A program made the translations under genes and the position numbers. The notes under the pieces were generated by a model, which had not been told where the DNA came from, did not search any database, and was given only the letters and a program-made list of their open reading frames with translations. This document shows, in pieces, positions 1-10,855 of a DNA stretch of 64,000 bases (within the stretch, counting starts at the first letter, position 1; each line of letters begins with the position of its first letter). Source of the stretch: Maribellus sediminis (GTDB lineage Bacteria > Bacteroidota > Bacteroidia > Bacteroidales > Prolixibacteraceae). The DNA lies in contig NZ_WXUB01000002.1 in NCBI RefSeq assembly GCF_011799805.1, positions 620,001 through 684,000 on the forward strand, given 5' to 3'.

Positions 1-861
1 GGTTTTATTTAAGGTGGTAAACCATTCATTTTCATCAAAGTCGGTAGCCGAACCTTTCTTCTGCCAATTGTGGGTAATCGTATAATAGTGCAACGACAAT
101 CCCTGCATGATGTTCCTTTTGCCCTGCATTTTTTTCATCAGCACATCGGTCCAGTTGTAATCTGAATCACTTGCGCCACAGGCAATTTTGTACCTGGCAC
201 CACGCGCATAAGAGGCATAGTTCCGATAAACATCGGAATAATATTCAGGTGTCATTTCGCCACCGCAGCCCCAGTTTTCGTTACCTATTCCCCAATATTT
301 TACATCCCAGGGTTCTTCGCGTCCGTTTTTCTTTCTCAAATCCGTCATCGGGCTGATGTTCGACGAAGTAACATATTCAATCCACTCCGAAGCTTCACGA
401 ACAGTTCCTGATCCAACATTCACATTAATGTAAGGTTCTGCATTAATTAACTCACAAAAATCGAGAAACTCATGGGTTCCAAAACTGTTGTCTTCGGTAA
501 CGCCGCCCCAGTGTACATTCACCATCGAAGGACGTTCCTGGCGAGGTCCAATTCCATCTTTCCAGTTGTATGTATCGGCAAAGCAACCTCCCGGCCAGCG
601 CAGTAAAGGTATTTTCATATCGATAAGAGCACCGGTAACGTCATCGCGAAATCCCCGGGTATTTGGAATATCCGAGTCTTCGCCAACAAAAATCCCCCCA
701 TAAATGCACCGTCCGAGGTGCTCGGCGAAATGGCCGTATATTTCCTTGCTGATTTTTGTTTCAGCCTGATCGGGATAAAGAGTAATTGTAGTTTGCCCGT
801 AAATTATGCCGGTAACAAGCACTAACAAACCGGCCAGAGTTAATTTCATTTTTTTCATCAT
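1..861 (-). CDS. abfA: GH51 alpha-L-arabinofuranosidase (3' end outside window)
   Basis: Likely exo-acting enzyme that removes alpha-L-arabinofuranosyl side chains from arabinoxylan or arabino-oligosaccharides. The reading frame is open for 287 codons to the left edge, so the C-terminal part is missing. It starts MMKKMK with a hydrophobic signal peptide ending near GQ (residues 22-23), implying export. Family hallmarks are [15 protein letters not shown] (about 42-56), RWPGG, and GNENWGCGG, where E195 is the expected acid/base; the nucleophile Glu would lie beyond the edge. Either of two adjacent ATG codons (861 or 858) could start it. It follows the GH8 gene by 47 bp and probably belongs to the same operon, running down from GH97. 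The family call is firm; exact linkage preference is not visible. Confidence 0.93.
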   Translation of the reverse strand, partial: MMKKMKLTLAGLLVLVTGIIYGQTTITLYPDQAETKISKEIYGHFAEHLGRCIYGGIFVGEDSDIPNTRGFRDDVTGALIDMKIPLLRWPGGCFADTYNWKDGIGPRQERPSMVNVHWGGVTEDNSFGTHEFLDFCELINAEPYINVNVGSGTVREASEWIEYVTSSNISPMTDLRKKNGREEPWDVKYWGIGNENWGCGGEMTPEYYSDVYRNYASYARGARYKIACGASDSDYNWTDVLMKKMQGKRNIMQGLSLHYYTITHNWQKKGSATDFDENEWFTTLNKT

Positions 862-908
862 AGTTTATTCTTTAATATTGATTGAATTCTTTTTAAGGTC
901 CTTGCGTA

Positions 909-2213
909 TTATTCAGTTTGATGGGGTAAAATTGCCTGGTAATTGCCGCTTAAATGCATTAAACTAAACAGGTACATCAAGCCATCGTAATACGGATCGA
1001 AATAGCCATCTTCGTAAGGTTCCAACTTTGCATTCCAGATTTTATGCACAAAATCCAGCTCCGGATCAACATCATCAACCAGCGAAAGTGTTGCTGAAGT
1101 GGAGATTAATCCCAGCGAATGGCGTAATTTCCGGAAACCACCGGCCTGAAGTATCCATTCAGGTTTCGTACCGTCGGGATTGTACTGATCGGCAAAGTCG
1201 TTCATTCCCTGCGATCGTAAAAAGCCCTGGAATCGTCCGGCATAATCTTCCTGCCAGTTTTTGTCCTTTCCAAACCAAACATAGTCCATGGTAATGTTCA
1301 TCGGTACCCGCCACGAATCGTAACGGAACGCCGCCGGCATCCAGCGTGTTGAATGTGGAGTTCCGTCAAAATTGGCATAATCGGTGTTTAAACCGGTAAC
1401 CGGATGGCAAGCCCTGTGCAGAAATGCCCGCGCGGTATCGGCACACTCACGGTAAAACTGTTCGTGCCCGTCGTTGGCAAAATCGGCCCACACTTCTAAA
1501 AAGGCCGGAACATGGTACGAAGGATCGGTCCAGTTGTAACCCCCGCCTTCGGGAACAAAGCTGATTTGCTTGTGTTCAACATTTATAATGTGATGGATAC
1601 CACCGGTGCCGTCTTTTTTCCACATGGCATCCAGAATTCGGCGGGCCTCGGCATAGTAGTCAATTCCTGTTTCGTTTCCCCAGCGATTGGACGCAAACAA
1701 GAGAGCTGTAACATAATACAGTTCTCCATCTGAAGCCGATCCGGGAGAGTTCATCTTGCCGGTTTCCGGATTAATACTCCAGCCAAAATAGGCTTCGCGT
1801 GGCCCAGTCTGGTGCTGCGAATATTTTACCGACCAGCGCCAAATACGGTCAAAGACGTCTTTTTTATTTAACTGAACGGCCACCATCATTCCGTAAGAAA
1901 GGCCTTCGGTGCGGGCATCGTGGTTTTTAATGTCGGAAACATAGCCCATGGAATCGCCTACTTCGAAATAAATGCGATTGGGGCCTTCAAACAGATCGCT
2001 GTAAACCTTATCCAGCTTTGCCTGTATTTCTTCCTCGCTGTAACCGGCTTTTAAAAAAATATTGGGGTATTTACCTGTATAATAGGCACCTTTTTTTGCT
2101 ACCTGTGCGTGTAAATCACCGGCTGAAACCAGCAGTAAAGCAAACAGCATTGCAAACATGAATATCCTGGTTTGTATGATTGTAATTATTGATTCTTTCT
2201 TGTTCATATTCAT
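909..2213 (-). CDS. GH8 reducing-end xylose-releasing exo-oligoxylanase
   Basis: Most like GH8 Rex enzymes, which take single xylose units from the reducing end of xylo-oligosaccharides. The 434-residue product has a signal peptide (hydrophobic core about 18-32, then LHAQ), ARTEGLSYGMM with the expected general acid E103, ASDGELY (D162), and YDSWR (D299), which matches the position of the Rex catalytic base. A GTG 36 bp upstream (2249) would extend the frame, but that extension overlaps the preceding gene, whose stop is at 2218. I therefore chose the ATG at 2213, with 2207 as an alternative. The gene sits between GH95 and GH51 with a 4-bp gap upstream. GH8 also contains endo-xylanases, chitosanases and cellulases; the EGLSYG/ASDGE context and the neighbours favour Rex. 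Confidence 0.9.
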   Translation of the reverse strand: MNMNKKESIITIIQTRIFMFAMLFALLLVSAGDLHAQVAKKGAYYTGKYPNIFLKAGYSEEEIQAKLDKVYSDLFEGPNRIYFEVGDSMGYVSDIKNHDARTEGLSYGMMVAVQLNKKDVFDRIWRWSVKYSQHQTGPREAYFGWSINPETGKMNSPGSASDGELYYVTALLFASNRWGNETGIDYYAEARRILDAMWKKDGTGGIHHIINVEHKQISFVPEGGGYNWTDPSYHVPAFLEVWADFANDGHEQFYRECADTARAFLHRACHPVTGLNTDYANFDGTPHSTRWMPAAFRYDSWRVPMNITMDYVWFGKDKNWQEDYAGRFQGFLRSQGMNDFADQYNPDGTKPEWILQAGGFRKLRHSLGLISTSATLSLVDDVDPELDFVHKIWNAKLEPYEDGYFDPYYDGLMYLFSLMHLSGNYQAILPHQTE

Positions 2214-2217
2214 AGTT

Positions 2218-4671
2218 TTATTCAATTCCCTGAAGCGTAATAACCTCACCCGGTTCCGTAAGCATATCGTACTCGTAAATTTCTTTTAATGCTACGGGTT
2301 GAATGTTATTTTCAGCGTGATTCAGTGGATTCTTCACTTCGTGCAGACGATAAAAGCCATTCGAATTGCTTCCTTCTGCTTCTTGCAACTTATCGCCTTT
2401 TAACGGTTGATGCGAGCGTATTCTGCAAACACCTCCCAACGTTGATTCAATTTTAGCCTCAACCAATTTACCACCATTCCATTCCATATCAACTTCAAAA
2501 CCGCCCCTGGCTTTCAGTCCACTAACATTTCCCTTTGCCCAAACCGATGGAAGCGCCGGTAACAGATGTATCGCTCCATCGTGGCTCTGCATCAGCATTT
2601 CGGCAATACCGGCAGTACAACCGAAATTTCCGTCAATCTGAAAAGGCGGATGTGCATCAAACAAATTCGGATACGTTCCTCCGCTCATTCTTCGGCCGGC
2701 AACTGGTTTTAACTGGTCGGTAATCAATTTGTAGGCATGATCGCCGTCGAGCAGGCGAGCCCAAAGGTTTACCTTCCACCCCATCGACCAGCCGGTGGAT
2801 TCGTCGCCACGTGCCAGCAATGATGTTTTGGCAGCCGAAAACAATTCCGGCGTGCGGTATGGCGAAATCTGATTCGACGGATATAATCCGTACAGATGCG
2901 AAACATGCCGGTGGTGATCGTTCGGATTATCAAGGTCGTGCATCCACTCCTGCAATTGCCCCCAGTTACCAATTTGCATGGGAGGCATTCGGTTTAATGT
3001 TTCAGCCAGTGTTTCTGCAAGTTCTTCATCAGTATTCAGAATTTGCGCTGTTTCCATTGTTTTTGTAAACAGGTCGAATACCAGCTGATTGTCCATTGTT
3101 GTTCCGGCAGCCAAAGAAGTCGGGCGACCGAAAGGTGTATTTTCAGGCGAAACCGAAGGACAAACTACCAACCAGTTGTTTTCGGGTTCTTCCACTAAAA
3201 AGTCGAGAAAAAAGCGGCTTGCATCTTTAAGTACCGGATATACCGATTTCAGAAATTCGACATCGCCCGAGAACAAATATTTTTCAAATAAATGCTGCGA
3301 TAGCCAGGCTCCGCCCATTGGCCACATTCCCCAGTTTGCTCCGTCAATTGGCCCGTTAATGCGCCAGATATCGGTGTTATGATGTAACACCCAACCGTTG
3401 GCTCCATACATATTGCCCGCCGTTTGCTTACCTGTTTCTGCGAGTTCGCGAACCATCTGAATCAGCGGCTCATTCATTTCGGTAAGGTTCGTAATTTCCG
3501 AAGGCCAGTAATTCATTTCAGTATTGATATTCACGGTATATTTACTGTCCCACGCCGGAAATAACTGATCGGCCCATATTCCCTGAAGGTTGGCCGGCTG
3601 ACCACCGGGGCGCGAAGAAGAAATAAGCAAATAACGACCGAACTGAAAATACAGTGCAACCAGCTGCGGGTCGTTACCACTTGCAAAGTCTGCTACCCTT
3701 ACATCGGTTGGATTTAGTATGGAATCAGTTTCACCCAGATCCAGTTTCACCCGGTTAAAATACGTTTGATAGTCGGCAATATGATCCTTTAAAATTCTAT
3801 CGTATTTCTTTTGAAGTGCATTCTCAAGATAAGTATCCACCCTTTTTCCGGCATCAGCTGTCAAATCATCGTAACGGTTAAAATTAGTGGCCATCGAAAT
3901 ATATATGGTGGCCTCATTTGCATCCTTGATTTCGAGCAACTCCTTTTGAGCCGATACATCCCCGCCGGAGGTTACAATTTTTGCTTTCACATCGAACTCA
4001 ACTGCACCTTTAACTCCCTCGTGATCGCTGCTGACACCCCTCATAATGAGTTCATCGTTATTGGATTCTACAGTAACATTTGATGGTCGGTCGAAGGCAA
4101 CAGAAAAGTCCAGCGATCCGGGTTTGTCTGCTGTAATGTTAACCACAATCACCTGATCGGGAAATGATGAAAACACGGTGCTTTCGTAGCTTACCTCACC
4201 AACTTTATACGATGAACGAACCAACGCGCTATTCAAATCAAGCTCGCGATAATAGTCGCTGTAGTTTTCATGTCCGGGAAAAGTCAGCTTCAGGTTTCCG
4301 GCTGTTTGATACGACATGCCGTGCGATTTTTTGGTAATCATTTTCTGATCCACCAATTCCCTGGCCTTTGCGTATTCTCCTTCAAAAATCAGCCTCCGAA
4401 CTTCCGGCAAAGCTTCCATTGCATCCGGATTATCGTTCCGGTTCGGACTTCCCGACCATAAAGTGTTCTCATTCAACTGAATAATTTCATGCACAGGATT
4501 GCCAAAAACCATGGCTCCAAGTCTGCCATTTCCAACAGGCAGCGCTTCCACCCATTTTTCCGCAGGTTTATCGTACCACAGCTTTAAAGGCGGAGTTCCG
4601 ACCGGTGTGCATGAGATTAAAACCACAAATAAAATTAAGGCGTAAGTCAGGTTTCGCTTTTGTTTGTTCAT
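2218..4671 (-). CDS. GH95 alpha-L-fucosidase or alpha-L-galactosidase, lipoprotein
   Basis: An 817-residue enzyme with a lipobox (LISC, Cys21), so probably a lipid-anchored protein. The GH95 signature is complete: [14 protein letters not shown] (about 44-57), INTEMNYWP (N381 and N383, the Asn pair that activates water in the family), SPEN (E510) and LQEW (E575) as candidate acid positions, and FQIDGNFG with D680. GH95 inverting enzymes remove alpha-1,2-L-fucose or, in xylan loci of gut Bacteroides, the chemically similar L-galactose of complex glucuronoarabinoxylan. The sequence does not separate the two activities. It is 52 bp downstream of a GH43 gene, in the GH97-to-GH51 run. Length is normal for the family and no key motif is missing. 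Confidence 0.93.
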   Translation of the reverse strand: MNKQKRNLTYALILFVVLISCTPVGTPPLKLWYDKPAEKWVEALPVGNGRLGAMVFGNPVHEIIQLNENTLWSGSPNRNDNPDAMEALPEVRRLIFEGEYAKARELVDQKMITKKSHGMSYQTAGNLKLTFPGHENYSDYYRELDLNSALVRSSYKVGEVSYESTVFSSFPDQVIVVNITADKPGSLDFSVAFDRPSNVTVESNNDELIMRGVSSDHEGVKGAVEFDVKAKIVTSGGDVSAQKELLEIKDANEATIYISMATNFNRYDDLTADAGKRVDTYLENALQKKYDRILKDHIADYQTYFNRVKLDLGETDSILNPTDVRVADFASGNDPQLVALYFQFGRYLLISSSRPGGQPANLQGIWADQLFPAWDSKYTVNINTEMNYWPSEITNLTEMNEPLIQMVRELAETGKQTAGNMYGANGWVLHHNTDIWRINGPIDGANWGMWPMGGAWLSQHLFEKYLFSGDVEFLKSVYPVLKDASRFFLDFLVEEPENNWLVVCPSVSPENTPFGRPTSLAAGTTMDNQLVFDLFTKTMETAQILNTDEELAETLAETLNRMPPMQIGNWGQLQEWMHDLDNPNDHHRHVSHLYGLYPSNQISPYRTPELFSAAKTSLLARGDESTGWSMGWKVNLWARLLDGDHAYKLITDQLKPVAGRRMSGGTYPNLFDAHPPFQIDGNFGCTAGIAEMLMQSHDGAIHLLPALPSVWAKGNVSGLKARGGFEVDMEWNGGKLVEAKIESTLGGVCRIRSHQPLKGDKLQEAEGSNSNGFYRLHEVKNPLNHAENNIQPVALKEIYEYDMLTEPGEVITLQGIE

Positions 4672-4723
4672 CGTTTAAGTTTTTTATATCAATAACTACT
4701 CTCCGATTTTTTGAGCTGCGCGC

Positions 4724-6073
4724 TTACTTAAAACGGATCCAGTCAATTTCAACCGGTGCATCGTTTACCGATGACACCACCACATTGTGTATTCCGGGTT
4801 CAATTTTTAGTGTTTTGGCATCTATCGTTTTCCAGCCTGTTGTTTTGGGAATTTCGACTTTAGCAACAAGAGGTCCATCCAATTTTTCTGAACGCACCTC
4901 GATTCTTCCTCCTGATTCAGCTAAAACCTTCAACTCAAGCGTTTTTACTTTTTTACTGAACTCAACAGCATTGTACTTCACCCAGGCATTACTACCGTCG
5001 AAAACTGTTTTCCATCCCTCAAAGGTATTCAAACTGTCGATAAATTCCACTGTTGCACCTTCGCCAATGGCAGAATACCGGTCTATTTGAATCGGGCTGC
5101 CGGCAGAAGAAAGGCCAACACCCCGTTTTGTTGGAATGACTTTTTTAATGGTTCCATCAGCATTAAAAAACAGGCTGTCGATACACACCGATCGGTTTTT
5201 GTCGAATTTGGGAGAATAATCGTTATGATGATAAAATAAGTACCACTGTCCCTTGTAGTCAATCATTGAATGATGATTCGTCCAGCAACCCGTTTCTGAT
5301 TCATCCATAATAACGCCGGTCATTGTATACGGCCCCATCGGGCTGTCTCCCATGGCATACTCAAGGCGTTCGGTGTTGTTCTCAACGTGCGGAAATGTGA
5401 GGTAATACTTTCCTTTTCGTTCAAAAACAAAGGGGCCTTCTTTTAGTCCTTTTTCGGGCAAATTGGCAATCGCCACCGGCTCCGAAGCCAGCTCCGTCAT
5501 ATTGTCCTTAAGCTTTGCCACAAAAATATGCCGCATCGAATAATACAAATAAGCCTGTCCGTCTTTATCGATCAGAATATTCGGATCGATACCAAAAACA
5601 CCTTCAATTGCATTTTCCTGCGGAACGTATGGCCCTTCCGGTTTATCGGCAATGGCTACTCCAATTCCAAAACCTTTTCGGCCATTTGGACCCGCCACAT
5701 TTTTATTGGCCGGAAAGTAGAAATAATATTTCCCGTTTTTTTCAATACAATCGGGTGCCCACATGCTGTATGATGTAGAATCAACCCATGGCACTTTATT
5801 CTGAATTACAATTACACCATGGTCGGTCCAATCGCTTAGGTTTTCTGATGAAAACACATGGTAATCGGGCATACAAAACCAGTTCTCGCGCAGGTTTTTG
5901 TCGGGCGGAGTAGGAATATCGTGTGAAGGAAAAACATACACTTTCCCGTTTATTACACGTGCCGTTGGATCGGCCGAAAACTGATCGCGGATAATTGGAT
6001 TTTGAGCACCGGAATTCACGGTAAACAGGGTCAAGATAAATCCCAGAGCAAAAAATAATTTGATATTATTCAT
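4724..6073 (-). CDS. GH43 glycosidase with C-terminal CBM6-like domain
   Basis: A 449-residue five-bladed beta-propeller glycosidase, probably an alpha-L-arabinofuranosidase or beta-xylosidase. After a signal peptide (cleavage near SGAQ, residue 24) the three GH43 carboxylates are visible: D35 in SADPTARV (base), D163 in GIDPNIL (pKa modulator) and E212 in KEGPFVF (acid). From about residue 330 a beta-sandwich region follows (EFSKKVKTLELKV, then EVRSEKLDGPLVA, ending EIDWIRFK), as in CBM6-like modules of xylan-active GH43 proteins. The start is 10 bp after the GH9 stop, so the two are probably co-transcribed. It differs clearly from the other GH43 proteins here, notably in the SHDIPTPPDKN insertion near residue 50, so it likely has a separate linkage specificity. 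I cannot assign the subfamily. Confidence 0.9.
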   Translation of the reverse strand: MNNIKLFFALGFILTLFTVNSGAQNPIIRDQFSADPTARVINGKVYVFPSHDIPTPPDKNLRENWFCMPDYHVFSSENLSDWTDHGVIVIQNKVPWVDSTSYSMWAPDCIEKNGKYYFYFPANKNVAGPNGRKGFGIGVAIADKPEGPYVPQENAIEGVFGIDPNILIDKDGQAYLYYSMRHIFVAKLKDNMTELASEPVAIANLPEKGLKEGPFVFERKGKYYLTFPHVENNTERLEYAMGDSPMGPYTMTGVIMDESETGCWTNHHSMIDYKGQWYLFYHHNDYSPKFDKNRSVCIDSLFFNADGTIKKVIPTKRGVGLSSAGSPIQIDRYSAIGEGATVEFIDSLNTFEGWKTVFDGSNAWVKYNAVEFSKKVKTLELKVLAESGGRIEVRSEKLDGPLVAKVEIPKTTGWKTIDAKTLKIEPGIHNVVVSSVNDAPVEIDWIRFK

Positions 6074-6083
6074 TTCTTTTTTT

Positions 6084-8693
6084 CTATTCGTTTACAAGAT
6101 CAAGAATGGCATTCGCAAGCACAATGTACTCTGCCGATCCTCCGATAGTTACCTCATTCTCGCCCCACAGGAACGGCCAATCATCTTTATTCTCCAGAAA
6201 ATCGGGTTTGAGCAACATTAATCCGGGAACTAAACCTCCGGCAATGGTAGTAAAGTCGGCCCTGTTATTTCCGTAAGCCACTTTCTTCGATTTTGTTCCA
6301 ACTGCATTTACAAACGAAAGGTTGGAATACGGATGGCAACCAAAAATAAAATTCACCCCTTTAAAAACCTGTTCCTTGTCAATGATATCCGGAAAAGCTT
6401 TGTGGGCATAGTAATTGGTAATGGCAGCGTTAACAACCATTCCGCTTCCCCCCCAGCCGCTACGCGATACTGGCAGGCCGTAAGGATTGTTTTCTTCCAT
6501 TTTTGTAATTGACTCGCGGTACTTTTCGATATATGTTTTCAGTTTTGCCTTATAAGCTGCATCCATATAAGGTATGGCTTGCAGAGCGGGATTCAGACTG
6601 CGGCTGGAAAAAAACATCTGGCCAAAATCAGACCCACGATCCGATTGATCAAGAACGGTCCAGATAGTTTCCTCGAAACGATCGATGTATTTCTGCTCCT
6701 TTGTGGTGATGTACAATTGGAGTACGGTGGTCAAATCAGCTCCAACACGCATTCTTCGCATCCAGGGCTGATCGGAATCTCCGCTTGCATTTTTGACCGC
6801 CTCATCAGCTTCTTCAAGCAGTTTTTGGGCATATTTCAAACTCTTTTCAGCCAGTTCTTCATTATAGCCTCTTAGCGCCCGGCTGGCTGCTGCAAGTGTA
6901 GCTGCGGTTTGATAATCAAGAAAGGAGCTTCGGTTGGTAAAAGCCCATCGGTCATCCAGAGTTCCACTCGAAACGCCGTCGGTTTCGTATGGCTTGAGTT
7001 CAGGATTGTACGGCAGGTTGTCGGTTTCGGTCATTGCATCTCCCAAATGGTGATACTGGTGCAGGTTTGGAACAATAATTCCGCGCACCGGGTGACCAAT
7101 GTTTTCAACCTGAGCAACCAGGTTTAATACTCCATGTTCAATCTGCTGAAGAATATCAGGTTGTCCATCCGGGCGATGGATATCAACGTAACGGGTTTCC
7201 TGGTCGATGTAAGTTTCATCGCGATCAACTTTAAATTCTTCCCAAAGTTCAACAAAGCTGGAAATAACGCTATTGTGCGAACCGGTTTGAATGTCGAAAT
7301 CGCCTGCATCAAACCAACCGCCAACGGCCATATTCGGAATGCGTTCCAACGGTTTGTATTTCGTATCGGTGGTTGGTCCCTGACGGTAACCGTCGAAGTG
7401 CTGCCAGTTCACCGGAGCCTGTAAACAATCGTCTTTATAAGGTTCGCCATGCCAGGTGCGGTAAGCTTCGTTTACCTCCATGTGGTCCATTTGCACCGGA
7501 AACCAAACATCTAAAGTAGGATGCCAAACCGTGTTGTACACATCAGGGCCGATGGCAAAAGTATTGCTTAGCTGATCGCCGTATTTTATGCAATAAATTC
7601 CCGGATCTTTTATTTCACTAAAATCGAACTTAGCGTAATTGTAACGGAGATAATCGCCCCATACATTTACTTCTCCCTTCAATTTTTCAACATATTCACC
7701 TGTTTCTGTTACCTGCAATACGGAAGCAACTTTCCGGGGGGTATCATTTTTATCCAGTTCAATTACAGCCACTTTTTTCTGATCGGGCACATAACCCACC
7801 TGCGAAAATCCAATCACCGGTTGCCGTTTCCATCCTGCTATGGCATTGGGCTCGAGGTACCATGTCAGTACTTTTCCGGATTTATTTACAGGCAATAAAC
7901 TGCGCACAATAAACCAACCGTTTTGTGCTACATTTCGTCCATCGAACAGCATCAGATCGGCTTCTGAACTCGATACTCTAATCAAATGTTCCGGATCTTC
8001 AGGTGCTAAAACCAGGGTTTTTCCGGTGGCCAATGGAAAAGGAACTATAAACTCGTCTTTACCCCGGTTGTCGAAAGTTGTGTGCCCACCAAACTGTTCA
8101 ATTTTCTCTGCTCCGGGCGCAATTTTTGTATTGCTCGACGGATAGCGAGGGAAAGAACCCGGCTTGCCATCCATTAGATACATTTTCTCGAAATAAGCTG
8201 ATGGCAGAAATTCGAGATTAAATCCGGCCTTCCCGTGCAATTTTTCAGGAAGTGGTTCATCGAGAAAAACACTAATTTCCACGCCTTTGTCTTTTGAAGA
8301 AACCAGTAATCTCGAATCGAAATCAAGCTCCTCGTAACGCATGGTTACCTCAATCGTGTTGTTTTCACGATCAACTTTCCGATCGATTAGTTTGGGTACC
8401 AAATCCCATTGTTCGGGTGTGTTTTGAAGTCGCACCGCCCCACCGGTAGAAGTACGCACTCCATGATGTATAATTTCAACAGCTGCCGTTTTTTCATCAA
8501 AGAACATTCCGTTGTATTCACTGCTAAAAACCAGGACATTCACACCTGTTTTCTCGAAATATTCCAGCTCGTTCACCTTTAGCGCCTGCCCTAATACCGG
8601 AAGTGAACTGCCAAGCAGAAACAAAGCAAAAAATCCATATATAACTTTTTTTCTAACGGATATGCACTTTTTACACCTCACTATTTTTGTCAT
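6084..8693 (-). CDS. GH9 enzyme with CelD-type Ig-like domain and long N-terminal region
   Basis: An 869-residue exported protein. The C-terminal half is a GH9 (alpha/alpha)6 catalytic domain: GGWFDAGDFD carries the Asp pair D462/D465, and the closing WGENEVTIGGSAEY (about 843-856) carries the acid Glu (E845 or E847), corresponding to the usual NEVA motif. Residues about 293-380 form the CelD N-terminal Ig-like domain. Residues about 40-290 are an additional beta-rich region that I do not recognise and that is not usual for GH9. GH9 proteins are endo-glucanases, exo-glucosidases or xyloglucanases, so in this xylan-type locus it may act on xyloglucan or mixed-linkage glucan. Stop and next start are separated by 10 bp. 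The family call is strong, the substrate open. Confidence 0.88.
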   Translation of the reverse strand: MTKIVRCKKCISVRKKVIYGFFALFLLGSSLPVLGQALKVNELEYFEKTGVNVLVFSSEYNGMFFDEKTAAVEIIHHGVRTSTGGAVRLQNTPEQWDLVPKLIDRKVDRENNTIEVTMRYEELDFDSRLLVSSKDKGVEISVFLDEPLPEKLHGKAGFNLEFLPSAYFEKMYLMDGKPGSFPRYPSSNTKIAPGAEKIEQFGGHTTFDNRGKDEFIVPFPLATGKTLVLAPEDPEHLIRVSSSEADLMLFDGRNVAQNGWFIVRSLLPVNKSGKVLTWYLEPNAIAGWKRQPVIGFSQVGYVPDQKKVAVIELDKNDTPRKVASVLQVTETGEYVEKLKGEVNVWGDYLRYNYAKFDFSEIKDPGIYCIKYGDQLSNTFAIGPDVYNTVWHPTLDVWFPVQMDHMEVNEAYRTWHGEPYKDDCLQAPVNWQHFDGYRQGPTTDTKYKPLERIPNMAVGGWFDAGDFDIQTGSHNSVISSFVELWEEFKVDRDETYIDQETRYVDIHRPDGQPDILQQIEHGVLNLVAQVENIGHPVRGIIVPNLHQYHHLGDAMTETDNLPYNPELKPYETDGVSSGTLDDRWAFTNRSSFLDYQTAATLAAASRALRGYNEELAEKSLKYAQKLLEEADEAVKNASGDSDQPWMRRMRVGADLTTVLQLYITTKEQKYIDRFEETIWTVLDQSDRGSDFGQMFFSSRSLNPALQAIPYMDAAYKAKLKTYIEKYRESITKMEENNPYGLPVSRSGWGGSGMVVNAAITNYYAHKAFPDIIDKEQVFKGVNFIFGCHPYSNLSFVNAVGTKSKKVAYGNNRADFTTIAGGLVPGLMLLKPDFLENKDDWPFLWGENEVTIGGSAEYIVLANAILDLVNE

Positions 8694-8748
8694 AATTGTT
8701 TAATTAGGTTGTTGGTTTACCAAATTCTTTAATTGTTGTTTGAGCCGA

Positions 8749-10821
8749 TTACTGACTTGCTCTAACCCGTTGTCGGTCACGTTTCAGTAATTCATCCATA
8801 GTATGCATCGGACGCTCCAGTTCATACGGTATCGGCAGTTTACTAAACTGCTGAAAATACAGCAAACAGGCATCTTTCCATTCCAGTGCGTTCATACTTT
8901 GTTCGGTAAGTTTATGCTGAACGGCTGCAAAACGTTCCGGATCGACAAAACGCTCGGTCCTGTCCCAAACCTGTTGAAAATTCCGCACTTGTTTTACTCC
9001 GGCATCATAGCGGTAACACATCTCATCCCATAAACTACGTCCGTTTTTCATTTGGTAATCCCACGGTAAATGATGAAACCAAAGTAAAAGCGATTCGGGA
9101 CACACATTGACATTGCTGAGCTGAGTGGCCAATGGTTCGTGGTACTGACTAATTGCATTGCTGCCTGCAGCTGTTCGATCAAATCCAATTCCAAGGGAAT
9201 CGGCCTGGTGATAATATGGTGGAGTCCAGTCTTTTCGCATTCCCGGAGGGGCCCACCAGGGGCCCGGTCCATAATGTGCATGTGCCGAAAAAATATGATG
9301 CAGTCCCAGGGGCATCATATAATTAACAGTTGCTTCGCGGCTTTCAAGCATCATGTTTTTAACCGGTTCCACAAACGCCAGGTTCCATTCAATTTCCGGT
9401 GTGATTTCTTTGTCGTTAAAACTATCCGGGCCAAAGGTTAATTTTATCCATTCCTCAGCAATTTGAGCGCTGCTTATAGAATGATCCCAGGCCTGTCTTC
9501 CGAACGCGTACCAGTTGGCCTGAGCAAAGTCGTGCCCGCACCAGTTGTCATCGAGTCCGATGTTGGCAACACCTGCAATGGCACTGTATTTCTGATTAAA
9601 TATACTTCCATCAGTACATCGCGCCACCGTGCTACCTGCACCTTCTTGCCAGGTTTCGCTTTTTAGAAACTCCTCCCACATGGTTCCCAGAAAAACCAGG
9701 TGCACCGACTGTCCCAAATATTCCATTGTAATCTGCAATTCGGGCATTACAGTTGTCTTTTTCATAGCACCAAATAAGGGGCTAAACGGTTCGCGTGGCT
9801 GAAAATCGATAGGACCGTTTTTTACCTGAATGATCACATTGTCATGAAATTGTCCATCCAGTGGCATAAATTCATTGTACGCTTGTTTGGCACGGTCTTC
9901 ATCCGATGGATCATAAACAAAGGCACGCCACATTACAATGCCGTTGTACGGTTCAAGTGCTTCAGCCATCATATTTGCACCATCGGCGTGAGTGCGCCCA
10001 AAGTTTTGTGGCCCTGGCTGTCCTTCGCTGTTTGCCTTTACCAGGAAACCACCAAAATCGGGAATCAAATCATATATTTCCTTTACTTTTTCGTTCCACC
10101 AGGCTTTCACCTCCGGATCAAGAGGATCGGCCGTTTCCAGGCCTCCAATCACCTCGGGAGAAGCAAAATTAACGGCCAGATAAGTTTTAATACCGTAAGG
10201 TCGGAGTTCATCGGCAACAGCTTTTGCACGCTCCAAAACAGGTGTAGTTAAAACTGATGGCGAAGCATTTACATTGTTCAGTACCGTTCCGTTAATACCA
10301 ACCGAAGCATTGGTGCGGGCATACTCCTTCCAAAGCTTTAAATCTCCTGAGGTTACTTGCAAAGAATCGATTCCGTGCCAGAAAATGGAACGGCCGGCAT
10401 AACCTCTTTCAACGCTTCCGTTCAGATTATCCCAATGATTGAGCATGCGAAGGTTATAGTCAGGATTTATCAGTTCATTTCTGATTTCCTGCCCGGTGTA
10501 TTGCCGGCGCAACATTTCATAAGCTCCGTATAAAAGTCCGGCATCAGTTGTTGCCTGAATGCCATCCTTACTTAATCGAAAACCATCTTCCTTTAATAGC
10601 TTATCTTTTATAACCTTCAGCTCAATTGTTTGTCCGGTTTTACCTTGCCAGCCATTTTTAAGTTCGTTTATGGCAATATCAATGGTAGGTGATTTTTTTG
10701 CACACGTTACTTCCACCGGTACTGAGCTCTTTGCCCTCAACCATAAATTGTGACCATTTTCGGCATAAATACCTGTGCTGATCAAAAAGCAAGCAAGAAG
10801 GATTGTCAATAGCTTCATCAT
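8749..10821 (-). CDS. aguA: GH67 alpha-glucuronidase
   Basis: Removes (4-O-methyl-)D-glucuronic acid from the non-reducing terminal xylose of aldouronic acids released by xylanases. The 690-residue product has a signal peptide ending near IYAEN (residue 20), the family motif LRMLNHWDNLNGSVERG (about 124-140), and E266, D339 and E367. These three residues are spaced 73 and 101 apart, exactly as in the catalytic trio of the Cellvibrio enzyme (E292, D365, E393). The presence of a signal peptide suggests a periplasmic rather than cytoplasmic enzyme. It lies between GH97 and GH9 with gaps of 34 and 55 bp. This gene is the clearest single indicator that the locus targets glucuronoxylan. Confidence 0.96.
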   Translation of the reverse strand: MMKLLTILLACFLISTGIYAENGHNLWLRAKSSVPVEVTCAKKSPTIDIAINELKNGWQGKTGQTIELKVIKDKLLKEDGFRLSKDGIQATTDAGLLYGAYEMLRRQYTGQEIRNELINPDYNLRMLNHWDNLNGSVERGYAGRSIFWHGIDSLQVTSGDLKLWKEYARTNASVGINGTVLNNVNASPSVLTTPVLERAKAVADELRPYGIKTYLAVNFASPEVIGGLETADPLDPEVKAWWNEKVKEIYDLIPDFGGFLVKANSEGQPGPQNFGRTHADGANMMAEALEPYNGIVMWRAFVYDPSDEDRAKQAYNEFMPLDGQFHDNVIIQVKNGPIDFQPREPFSPLFGAMKKTTVMPELQITMEYLGQSVHLVFLGTMWEEFLKSETWQEGAGSTVARCTDGSIFNQKYSAIAGVANIGLDDNWCGHDFAQANWYAFGRQAWDHSISSAQIAEEWIKLTFGPDSFNDKEITPEIEWNLAFVEPVKNMMLESREATVNYMMPLGLHHIFSAHAHYGPGPWWAPPGMRKDWTPPYYHQADSLGIGFDRTAAGSNAISQYHEPLATQLSNVNVCPESLLLWFHHLPWDYQMKNGRSLWDEMCYRYDAGVKQVRNFQQVWDRTERFVDPERFAAVQHKLTEQSMNALEWKDACLLYFQQFSKLPIPYELERPMHTMDELLKRDRQRVRASQ

Positions 10822-10855
10822 TAACTTTACTTATCTTTTTTAGCTTTTCCGCTTT

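Noticed and set aside
909-2249. Longer GH8 reading frame starting at GTG 2249
   Set aside because: It would overlap the GH95 gene by 32 bp and place 12 extra charged residues before a normal signal peptide. The ATG at 2213 is better.
4605-5090. 161-codon plus-strand frame spanning the GH95/GH43 junction
   Set aside because: It covers the ends of two clear minus-strand genes and shows no recognisable motif.
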